Source: RGIG8785 sp045655245
Lineage (GTDB): Bacteria > Bacillota > Clostridia > RGIG8785
NCBI GenBank assembly: GCA_045655245.1
Contig: JAZOOX010000002.1
Span: 1 to 34,369, forward strand
Length of the DNA: 34,369 nt
Direction of reading: 5' to 3'
Shown: piece after piece, positions 28,824 to 34,369 of the stretch
How the letters are laid out: each line of letters begins with the position of its first letter
How positions within the stretch are numbered: the first letter of the stretch is position 1
Translations under genes and position numbers: made by a program
Notes under the pieces: model-generated
What the model was told of the DNA's origin: nothing
Databases searched by the model: none
Seen by the model: only the letters and a program-made list of their open reading frames with translations

Positions 28824-29334
28824 AGTACAAAGAGAAAACCAACGTATCCTCGGAAAAAAGGTCGGTTCTGACTGCCAAGGATAAGTTCTTTGCCGTAACG
28901 GGAATTTCAAAAGCGGCATAGCCTTCCAGTACCCCGTTGGGCGCAACGGTGCCGTCCAATGTTTGGGGCAGATCGGTGACGGTGATGGTGATGGGGTATT
29001 CGTTCCCCCCGCCGTCTACCGCACTGAGCATTAACAACGAAGATACTTCTACTGCGGTTTCACGGCTGTTTTGATAGGACATTTTTACGGTGACAAAGCG
29101 GTACCCGGCTTTGGGCTTGGCGTACTTCCCCGAAGAAACATAGTCGGGATGTACCCCCAAAAGAGTATAGGATACCCCGTCCTTTTCCTTTGTCACGGGG
29201 GTGAATTCCGCCGGTTCTTTGGCGGGCTGCACCTCGGTCAGACTGACGGGCAATTCGGCAGGGGTATCGGTACAACCAAAAAGAGCGAGTCCCGATGCAA
29301 GCAACAGCAACAAAAAGATCCCTTGCTTCTTCAC
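28822..29334 (-). CDS. DUF4352-like lipoprotein
   Basis: A 170-residue surface lipoprotein with GTG start (29334) after GGAGG. The signal ends in lipobox 'LFGC'. A Pro/Glu-rich linker (24-50) leads to a single immunoglobulin-like domain (52-170): 'SYTLLGVHPDYVSSGKYAKP', 'GYRFVTVKMSYQNSRETAVEV', 'VAPNGVLEGYAAFEIPVTAK', with the closing 'DTLVFSL'. This is the DUF4352/DUF5067 pattern of Firmicute lipoproteins of unknown role, often seen with antigens and telomeric-repeat-factor-like annotation. It has its own consensus promoter. Confidence 0.82.
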   Translation of the reverse strand: MKKQGIFLLLLLASGLALFGCTDTPAELPVSLTEVQPAKEPAEFTPVTKEKDGVSYTLLGVHPDYVSSGKYAKPKAGYRFVTVKMSYQNSRETAVEVSSLLMLSAVDGGGNEYPITITVTDLPQTLDGTVAPNGVLEGYAAFEIPVTAKNLSLAVRTDLFSEDTLVFSLY

Positions 29335-29372
29335 TTGACCGACTCCCTCCTTCCTATCATTTTTACCTTTTA

Positions 29373-29401
29373 TTTATACCACAATTTTAACCTTTTGTCA
29401 A
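29373..29401 (-). promoter_or_regulatory. Promoter of the DUF4352-like lipoprotein gene
   Basis: Minus strand: perfect TTGACA (29401-29396), 17 bases, TATAAA (29378-29373). The -35 box lies in the last codons of the upstream ATPase gene. Confidence 0.85.
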
Positions 29402-30457
29402 GCCGTCCGCCACCGCCCGAAGACGGGAAAATTCCTCTTCCATTTGGGCAAAGTCCATGGCGGGAACCGTCAACTCCTCCATACGGGCATGTTCCTCGCC
29501 TGCCCTTCGCAAATGACTCACCGTACGGGAAAGAAAAAGATCAAAGAGTTTTAAGTCCTCCTCGGTCTGACGTTTCCTTTCGGCGAAAACAGACTCGTCA
29601 AGGCAGGAAGTCAAATCAATATGACGGGCAGAAATGCCGCTTTCGGCAGTCGTGAGCACCACCCCCAAATCAGTCAGCACCAAGTGCTCAAACCGTTTAG
29701 GGAACAACGGACTGCAATACCCCTCCACTCCCATTCCCCGGGCTTGTGCGCCTTCCGCAACGCGGCTTAAAAGGGAGTCTACCCCCAACCCGTTTTCAGC
29801 AACCAGTTGCCACCGCTCTAACCCTTCAAAGAGGGTGTCACTGTAATCCACCACTCCGCGGGGCGTTACCGCCGAAGCAAAGGCACGGCGCAACCTTCCT
29901 CGTTTTGAAGTAACGGGATGGTTGGCAAACAACTCGTCAAGAACCCGCTTCCCCGTTTCGTAAAGGGCATTTTGGGACAGTGCTTTCCCCCGTTCTTCCA
30001 ATACCCCGCCGTAAATCGTCCCCGCCACCGCCAAATTCCGATAGGCACGGGTATAACATTCCTTTTTACGGTTACTAAGAGCGATCAGCCGTTCCCGATG
30101 GGGCAAGAGCAGGGTACGGTCAATAAACCGACCGGGGTCGAAAATGCAGTCTGCCACCCCCAGCGCCCTGGGGTCCTGGACATGAGGCGAGGTGCCATCC
30201 ACCACCGAGAGGCCAATCCCCCGCGCCACGATGCCGTCCAGGGACGAAGGATCCCCCGAACAGTGTAAAAACTCCACGGGATGCCCCTCTTCCGCCAAAG
30301 CCATCCCCCACTTTTTCATCAGCGTGGATTTTCCCGTCCCTGCGCCGCCTTTTAAGTAAACGGTGTAACGGGTCTCCTCCAAAGGAAGAATTTCATTATA
30401 ATAAGAATAAAATCCGCCGGGGGTGTTTCCGCCCGCAAAATAGTGTTGAATTTTCAT
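29387..30457 (-). CDS. P-loop ATPase (PRK06851-like)
   Basis: A 356-residue cytosolic protein with Walker A 'GGAGTGKST' at residues 37-45 after a strand 'YTVYLK'. The opening 'MKIQHYFAGGNTPGGFYSYYNEIL' and 'VEFLHCSGDPSSLDG' with a later 'VADCIFDPG' agree with an uncharacterised P-loop family found in endospore formers (PRK06851), whose function is unknown. The C-terminal third is helical and charged. Start ATG 30457 follows GGAGTG; the next plus-strand gene, yajC, is divergent. The family name is my recollection; the P-loop itself is clear. Confidence 0.75.
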   Translation of the reverse strand: MKIQHYFAGGNTPGGFYSYYNEILPLEETRYTVYLKGGAGTGKSTLMKKWGMALAEEGHPVEFLHCSGDPSSLDGIVARGIGLSVVDGTSPHVQDPRALGVADCIFDPGRFIDRTLLLPHRERLIALSNRKKECYTRAYRNLAVAGTIYGGVLEERGKALSQNALYETGKRVLDELFANHPVTSKRGRLRRAFASAVTPRGVVDYSDTLFEGLERWQLVAENGLGVDSLLSRVAEGAQARGMGVEGYCSPLFPKRFEHLVLTDLGVVLTTAESGISARHIDLTSCLDESVFAERKRQTEEDLKLFDLFLSRTVSHLRRAGEEHARMEELTVPAMDFAQMEEEFSRLRAVADGLTKG

Positions 30458-30518
30458 GAAAAGTACACTCCTCTCGGCTTATTCTATGCGCCGTTTACAA
30501 AAAAGTTACAAAATTCGG

Positions 30519-30547
30519 TTGACCGATGCCCCAAAAAGTGGTACAAT
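30519..30547 (+). promoter_or_regulatory. Promoter of yajC
   Basis: TTGACC (30519-30524), 17 bases, TACAAT (30542-30547), giving a short leader with GGAGGG before ATG 30575. Confidence 0.78.
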
Positions 30548-30574
30548 ATCTTAAAATTGAATGGAGGGAATATT

Positions 30575-30931
30575 ATGAAAAAGATTTTTGCACTGATGAC
30601 CGCGTTATTCGCAATGACCGCTCCCGTTTTTGCAGAACCCGCAGCGGCTGACCCCGCAGCAGGTGCCGCAGGCGGCGGCAGCTTCTTGATCATCATCGTC
30701 GTATTTGTTGCACTGTACGGTTGGATGTTCTGGAGCGAACGGAAACGCAAAAAAAGCGTTAAGAATATGCTGGACAGCATGGCTTCCGGGGATGAGGCAA
30801 TCACCATCGGTGGCGTTACCGGCAAGATTTTAAACGTCAAGGACGAAACCGTTACCCTGGAAATCGGCGCCGACCGCACCAAGTTGGAATTCCAGAAATG
30901 GGCCATTAAATCGGTTGTTAAGCCTGAATAA
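30575..30931 (+). CDS. yajC: YajC, accessory subunit of the Sec translocase
   Basis: Small membrane protein that associates with SecDF-YajC. ATG 30575 has GGAGGGAA upstream. The core is the usual one: a span at about residues 37-53 ('FLIIIVVFVALYGWMFW'), then 'ERKRKKSVKNMLDSMASGDEAITIGGVTGKI', shown in pieces as KNMLDSMASGDE and TIGGVTGKI, and 'VTLEIG...LEFQKWAIKSV'. Unusual is the N-terminus, which has a signal-peptide-like stretch ending 'VFA' (about residue 20) and an Ala/Pro/Gly linker before the span; many YajC proteins start directly with the span. Total 118 residues. Confidence 0.93.
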   Translation: MKKIFALMTALFAMTAPVFAEPAAADPAAGAAGGGSFLIIIVVFVALYGWMFWSERKRKKSVKNMLDSMASGDEAITIGGVTGKILNVKDETVTLEIGADRTKLEFQKWAIKSVVKPE

Positions 30932-30945
30932 TCGGCATAAAAACG

Positions 30946-30991
30946 CCCTCTTGTCATAGATTGTATTACACTATGACAAGGGGGATTTTTT
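30946..30991 (+). terminator. Terminator-like hairpin overlapping the TIGR04086-type Shine-Dalgarno
   Basis: A 14-base-pair stem with one G-U pair (30946-30959 with 30971-30984) and an 11-base loop is followed by A and six T, then the ATG at 30992. The 3' arm contains AAGGGGGA, the ribosome binding site. Confidence 0.85.
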
Positions 30992-31399
30992 ATGTTCAAA
31001 ACCGATGTTCCCGCTACGGCGCCCAACCGTCTGGGGAATGCACTCTTTTTAGGCTTACCCATTGCACTGCTGTTGACCCTTTTGGGACTGGTTCTGCTGT
31101 CGGTGCTTTTGACCGTCAGTGACCTTTCCGACCCGACCGCAACATTTTGGGCAAGACTTTTGTCGCCCGTTGCCGTCTTTTTGGCGTCCCTGATTTTAGG
31201 GGCGCGGGCGCAAACGAAGGGTTGGCTTTCAGGAATTTTACTGGGGGCGTTTTATGCCATCGTGACCTATCTTTTGCGGACCGCCCTCTTTCAGGTCGGA
31301 AGTCTGGACGGCCCTTTTTTGCTGACCGTGCTGATGACGCTGGCAGCGGGAATTTTAGGCGGCAGTATGGGGATCAACCTTTTCGGGAAAAAGCGTTGA
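30992..31399 (+). CDS. TIGR04086-type four-span membrane protein
   Basis: A 135-residue membrane protein of the YrzE/TIGR04086 group, commonly encoded next to yajC in Clostridia; function unknown. Four hydrophobic segments are visible: about 20-42, 54-70, 77-95 and 107-127. Family features are 'LLSPVAVFLASLILGARAQTKGWLSG' (pieces: LSPVAVFLASLILGAR, then KGWLSG) and the glycine-rich last span 'AAGILGGSMGINL'. The start at ATG 30992 sits directly after a hairpin with U-tract, so expression may require special conditions. Confidence 0.85.
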   Translation: MFKTDVPATAPNRLGNALFLGLPIALLLTLLGLVLLSVLLTVSDLSDPTATFWARLLSPVAVFLASLILGARAQTKGWLSGILLGAFYAIVTYLLRTALFQVGSLDGPFLLTVLMTLAAGILGGSMGINLFGKKR

Positions 31400-31431
31400 T
31401 TTATTGAAATGCATCAATAGAGCGCATTGTC

Positions 31432-31462
31432 AAGGACACTCGTAAAAGAGTGTCCTTTTTTA
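31432..31462 (+). terminator. Terminator before the spoIIGA promoter
   Basis: A perfect 10-base-pair stem (31432-31441 with 31448-31457), loop GTAAAA, then TTTTTTATTTT. It insulates spoIIGA from yajC transcription. Confidence 0.93.
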
Positions 31463-31474
31463 TTTTCTTGACCC

Positions 31475-31511
31475 TTTTTCGACAAAATCTGCAAGGGCAG
31501 TTCGGTATAAT
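31475..31511 (+). promoter_or_regulatory. Spo0A-dependent promoter of spoIIGA-sigE
   Basis: TTCGACA (31478-31484) is the exact reverse complement of the 0A-box core TGTCGAA, with T-rich and A-rich flanks matching the wider consensus. It covers the -35 position of a perfect TATAAT (31506-31511), and no canonical -35 box exists at 17 bases. The Bacillus spoIIG promoter is likewise activated by Spo0A bound near -35. Confidence 0.8.
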
Positions 31512-31553
31512 AATCTTCAGAGCAACGGAATAAAATGCTATTAGGTGAGTCCT

Positions 31554-32411
31554 ATGATCGTGTATGCCGACGTCCTTTTTTTAACCAATTTTGTTATTAA
31601 TGCAGGGTTGCTTTACGCCACCGCTCTGCTTTCAAAAGCCGACCATTCCTCTCGACGGGTGGTTACGGGAGCGGCATTGGGGGCGGCTTACGCCCTGCTG
31701 ATGTTTTTTCCCAACCTGCGATTTTGCTATACCCTGCTCTTTAAACTGGTCTTTGGCGCAGCGCTGGTGGCAGTGGTCTTTCATCCTGCTCGGTTTTTCG
31801 ATTTTTTCCGCATCAGCGGAATTTTTTACGCCCTCTCCTTTTTGTTCGGAGGGGCTGTTCTGGGCGTCTTACTCCTTACCGATGCCGGGCTGATGACCCG
31901 CGCTACGGTGCAAAACGGGATTTTGTATTTTGACCTGCCCGCCGGCGTGCTTTTGGGCACGGTGTCCGTCTGTTTTTTGGGGGTACTCGTCTGGAAAAAG
32001 ACCGCGCCCCTGCGCCTCCGCAAACAAAGCCTTTATCGTGAGGTCACCGTCTGCTGTGACGGAAAATCGGTCACCTTGCGGGCGTTGGTGGATACAGGGA
32101 ATACCCTCACCGACCCCCTGACACTAACCCCCGTTATGATTGCCGAACGGGACGCTCTGCGGGAGTTGTTGCCCCCCTGCCCTACCTTTTCGGTAGAAGA
32201 ACTGTCAGCAGGCGGAATGGCAACCCGCTTGCGGGTGATCCCCTTCACTTCCCTGGGGACCAAGCACGGACTTTTAATCGGATTCCGTCCCGATTCGGTC
32301 ACAGTTGCTCCCTCGGATGTCCACTACGATGTGGTAGTCGGTCTGTACGAGCACGCTTTATCTGATGATCAAAGTTACAATGCACTGGTTGGTGCCGACC
32401 TGGTGATATAG
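31554..32411 (+). CDS. spoIIGA: Sigma-E processing peptidase SpoIIGA
   Basis: Membrane aspartic protease that cuts the pro-sequence from pro-sigma-E in the mother cell after asymmetric division. Start ATG 31554 has AGGTGAG upstream and gives the typical opening 'MIVYADVLFLTNFVIN'. Five hydrophobic spans (about 4-25, 38-54, 58-77, 88-108, 128-147) come before the cytoplasmic protease domain with 'LVDTGNTLTDPLT' (catalytic Asp180) and 'VIPFTSLGTKHGLL'. The 285-residue length is normal. sigE follows after 12 bases, as in all sporulating Firmicutes known to me. Confidence 0.96.
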   Translation: MIVYADVLFLTNFVINAGLLYATALLSKADHSSRRVVTGAALGAAYALLMFFPNLRFCYTLLFKLVFGAALVAVVFHPARFFDFFRISGIFYALSFLFGGAVLGVLLLTDAGLMTRATVQNGILYFDLPAGVLLGTVSVCFLGVLVWKKTAPLRLRKQSLYREVTVCCDGKSVTLRALVDTGNTLTDPLTLTPVMIAERDALRELLPPCPTFSVEELSAGGMATRLRVIPFTSLGTKHGLLIGFRPDSVTVAPSDVHYDVVVGLYEHALSDDQSYNALVGADLVI

Positions 32412-32423
32412 AAAGGAGAAACT

Positions 32424-33140
32424 ATGGTTCCGTTCACAATAGGTCCCGCGTTGCAGGAGCTTCTGCGGCGTTGGCGGTTGTTGCTTCCGCAAAACAGTTT
32501 TTACATCGGCGGGTCCGAGACCCTGCCGCCGCCCCTCACCCCCGAGGAAGAGAACGAGCTCCTGTCCCAAATGGAAACCGACGGGGAACAGGTACGCAAG
32601 ACCCTGATTGAGCGAAATCTCCGTTTGGTGGTCTACATCGCACGCAAGTTCGAAAATACAGGTGTGGGCGTGGAGGACCTGATCTCCATCGGCACCATCG
32701 GGTTGATCAAGGCGATCAACACCTTTAAACCCGACCGCAAAATCAAGCTGGCAACCTACGCTTCCCGTTGCATTGAAAATGAGATTTTGATGTATCTGCG
32801 CAAAAACCAGTCTCGACGGAGTGAGGTCTCGATCAACGAGCCACTAAACATCGATTGGGACGGAAACGAGCTGTTGCTGTCCGATATTTTAGGCACCGAC
32901 CCTGAACTGATTTACGAAGAAATCGAAGAAGAGGTGGATCGGGAGCTATTGCACATTGCCATGAAAAAGCTTTCTCAGCGCGAAAAACTGATTGTGGAAT
33001 TGCGGTTCGGGTTAAAAAGCAAAGAGGAAAAAACCCAAAAAGAGGTGGCGGATATGCTGGGCATCTCCCAATCCTATATTTCCCGTTTGGAAAAACGAAT
33101 CATTAGTCGATTAAAAAAAGACATCAGCCGTATGTTGTAA
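32424..33140 (+). CDS. sigE: Sporulation sigma factor sigma-E (pro-form)
   Basis: Early mother-cell sigma factor. Residues 1-26 are an amphipathic pro-sequence; 'NSFYIGGSETLPPPL' matches the processing site region, cut by SpoIIGA. Region 2 reads 'IERNLRLVVYIARKFENTG' and 'DLISIGTIGLIKAINTF', 'KLATYASRCIENEILMYLRK'; 'PLNIDWDGNELLLSDILGTD' is the sigma-E/K hallmark, and region 4 is 'KTQKEVADMLGISQSYISRL'. At 238 residues it is full length. GAAAGGAG precedes ATG 32424. Confidence 0.98.
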   Translation: MVPFTIGPALQELLRRWRLLLPQNSFYIGGSETLPPPLTPEEENELLSQMETDGEQVRKTLIERNLRLVVYIARKFENTGVGVEDLISIGTIGLIKAINTFKPDRKIKLATYASRCIENEILMYLRKNQSRRSEVSINEPLNIDWDGNELLLSDILGTDPELIYEEIEEEVDRELLHIAMKKLSQREKLIVELRFGLKSKEEKTQKEVADMLGISQSYISRLEKRIISRLKKDISRML

Positions 33141-33202
33141 GATTTTTCTTCTCATAAACCGTCCTGATTCTCGCAAAATAAGATCAGAAAGGTGGTAATG
33201 AG

Positions 33203-34252
33203 ATGAAACGAGTTTTGTGCATCCTGCTTGTCGGGTTGCTTTGTGTTCCTGCGCTGTTGGGTGCGGCAACTGCCCGCCCCATCGAAAAAACGGGCGCAGC
33301 AGGAGGACTGATCGAATTTTCCAGAGAAGATTTTTTATCTGCCCTCACCGCTGAAGAAAGCGTTGCCTTGACCACGGTGCGCTTTTACGGACTCCCCACT
33401 TCGGATGTGGGCACACTGGTCACTTCCCGCGGGGTGCTGACCGATGGCGAGCCGGTGTCGGTCCTGTCTTTGGACACCTTAAGCTATCAGTCTTATAAAG
33501 AAACGGCCCACCAAGTGGCGATTTTTTGGAATGCCGAGTCGGGCGAACAGGTGCTGGCAGAAGAAGGAGAAATCATCCTGACCCTGACCGCCGACACACC
33601 TTCTGCTCCAGAAGTCCCCGAAGAGCCTCCAAAACCCGAAGAAAAACCCCAGCCGATTTATGTGGACATGAACCTCCACTGGGGCGAGTACAGTGCCAAA
33701 AAGCTCTTTGACGAAGGGGTCTGGGTGGGAGAAAAGTTAGGTGCCAACCGCTATTTTTATCCCGAAAAGAAGACCACCCGCCTGGACTTTTTACTGGCGA
33801 TGATTGCCACGTTAGAGGAAAACTATAACGATGTGCAAATCACCGAAACGGTCTTTGCCGACGAGTGGCAATACGCTGACTATGTGATGAAACCCGCCAA
33901 ATGGGCGTATGAAAAAGGCATCTTAAGCGGTTCTTCTGACGGAAGCGCCCGCTACTTCCATCCTTACGATCCCATCACCCGTGCCGAAGCCGCAACCTTG
34001 ATAAACCGCGCGCTAAAGCTGCAGGTGCCGAAAAACAGAGCGGACTTAATGTACGCCGACAGCAAAAGCATTCCCGCCTGGGCAGAAGAATCGGTCCGCG
34101 ACCTGCGTGGTTACGGCATCATGAAAGGATTTGAGGATAACACGTTCCGCCCCTATTCCAACATCACCCGCGCCGAAACCGCCGAGGTTTTGGTACAACT
34201 GCGGAAACTGGTTTTAGAGGAAGACGTCCTCTCCCCCCAATTACTTTCGTAA
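33203..34252 (+). CDS. Secreted SLH-domain protein
   Basis: A 349-residue secreted protein starting at ATG 33203 after AAAGGTGG. Signal peptide 1-24 ('VLCILLVGLLCVPALLGAA'). Residues 30-130 form an unrecognised domain with beta content, and 131-150 a Pro/Glu linker ('PEVPEEPPKPEEKPQP'). Three SLH units follow: a degenerate one (about 155-205), then 'DYVMKPAKWAYEKGILSGSS...YFHPYDPITRAEAATLI' (pieces), and 'ESVRDLRGYGIMKGFEDNTFRPYSNITRAE'. Such modules bind pyruvylated secondary cell-wall polymer. It lies after sigE, but whether sigma-E reads it is not clear. Confidence 0.9.
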   Translation: MKRVLCILLVGLLCVPALLGAATARPIEKTGAAGGLIEFSREDFLSALTAEESVALTTVRFYGLPTSDVGTLVTSRGVLTDGEPVSVLSLDTLSYQSYKETAHQVAIFWNAESGEQVLAEEGEIILTLTADTPSAPEVPEEPPKPEEKPQPIYVDMNLHWGEYSAKKLFDEGVWVGEKLGANRYFYPEKKTTRLDFLLAMIATLEENYNDVQITETVFADEWQYADYVMKPAKWAYEKGILSGSSDGSARYFHPYDPITRAEAATLINRALKLQVPKNRADLMYADSKSIPAWAEESVRDLRGYGIMKGFEDNTFRPYSNITRAETAEVLVQLRKLVLEEDVLSPQLLS

Positions 34253-34268
34253 TTTTTTAAAAAAATAA

Positions 34269-34297
34269 TTGACAAACCCCCTAATATCGTGTACAAT
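34269..34297 (+). promoter_or_regulatory. Promoter of tRNA-Trp
   Basis: Perfect TTGACA (34269-34274), 17 bases, TACAAT (34292-34297), 18 bases before the tRNA 5' end. Confidence 0.88.
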
Positions 34298-34315
34298 TAT
34301 TAGCGTGTCAGATAT

Positions 34316-34369
34316 AGGGGTATAGTTCAGCTGGTAGAGCAACGGTCTCCAAAACCGTGTGTCGTGGGT
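34316..34369 (+). tRNA. tRNA-Trp (CCA), cut by the window end
   Basis: The 5' acceptor strand AGGGGTA (34316-34322), a D arm with TTCAGCTGGTAGAGC, the anticodon stem ACGGT/ACCGT (34342-34346 with 34354-34358) and loop CTCCAAA give anticodon CCA at 34349-34351. The T arm begins but its 3' half and the acceptor 3' strand lie outside. In Firmicutes this tRNA often precedes secE-nusG. Confidence 0.95.

Overview
The window reads as chromosome of an endospore-forming Clostridia-type Firmicute, probably an uncultured gut relative of the Oscillospirales. The evidence is the sporulation set (spoVB, yabP, yabQ, spoIIGA, sigE), consensus sigma-A promoters with 17-base spacers, purine-rich ribosome binding sites and a Spo0A-box-like site ahead of spoIIGA. 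The species is an inference; no rRNA is present.

Layout. 1-2810: end of an unrecognised gene, then a polar amino acid ABC transporter operon (binding lipoprotein, permease, ATPase). 2819-7377: spoVB-mazG-hup-rqcP-yabP-yabQ-divIC-yabR, a conserved Firmicute order joining sporulation envelope genes, nucleotide sanitation, ribosome rescue and division. 7411-9713: a short QueG-like iron-sulfur protein, divergent from nfeD, an SPFH/band-7 gene and a DUF896 gene. 9763-14787: a mobile element of about 5 kb. It carries a large serine recombinase, MobC without a relaxase, a 457-base non-coding region rich in hairpins that looks like a transfer origin, and two membrane-protein cargo genes of unknown function. 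14819-15728: a secreted protein gene and an XRE regulator gene transcribed divergently from overlapping promoters.

15800-30457 is almost all minus strand. In transcription order it holds a P-loop ATPase, a DUF4352-like lipoprotein, a GlmU-like protein, prs, pth, mfd, a PpiC lipoprotein, folD, rny, ymdB, a solute-binding lipoprotein and nadE. glmU-prs-pth-mfd is the other half of the cluster that in Bacillus runs straight into spoVB-mazG-yabOPQ-divIC-yabR. Here the halves are on opposite strands about 15 kb apart. 30519-34369 is plus strand: yajC, a TIGR04086-type membrane gene, spoIIGA-sigE, an SLH-domain gene and the start of tRNA-Trp.

Main points for a second look. (1) The mobile element sits inside what reconstructs as one composite bidirectional terminator; its arms now lie 5 kb apart, and a 14-base imperfect direct repeat marks the likely att core. 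(2) Three genes (spoVB, yabP, TIGR04086-type) begin directly after a terminator-like hairpin whose 3' arm contains the Shine-Dalgarno sequence and whose U-tract touches the start codon; at spoVB a promoter also lies in the stem-loop. (3) The GlmU-like protein keeps its acetyltransferase half, but its uridyltransferase half is shortened and lacks the nucleotide loop and metal-binding Asp. (4) The element has MobC and an oriT-like region but no relaxase.
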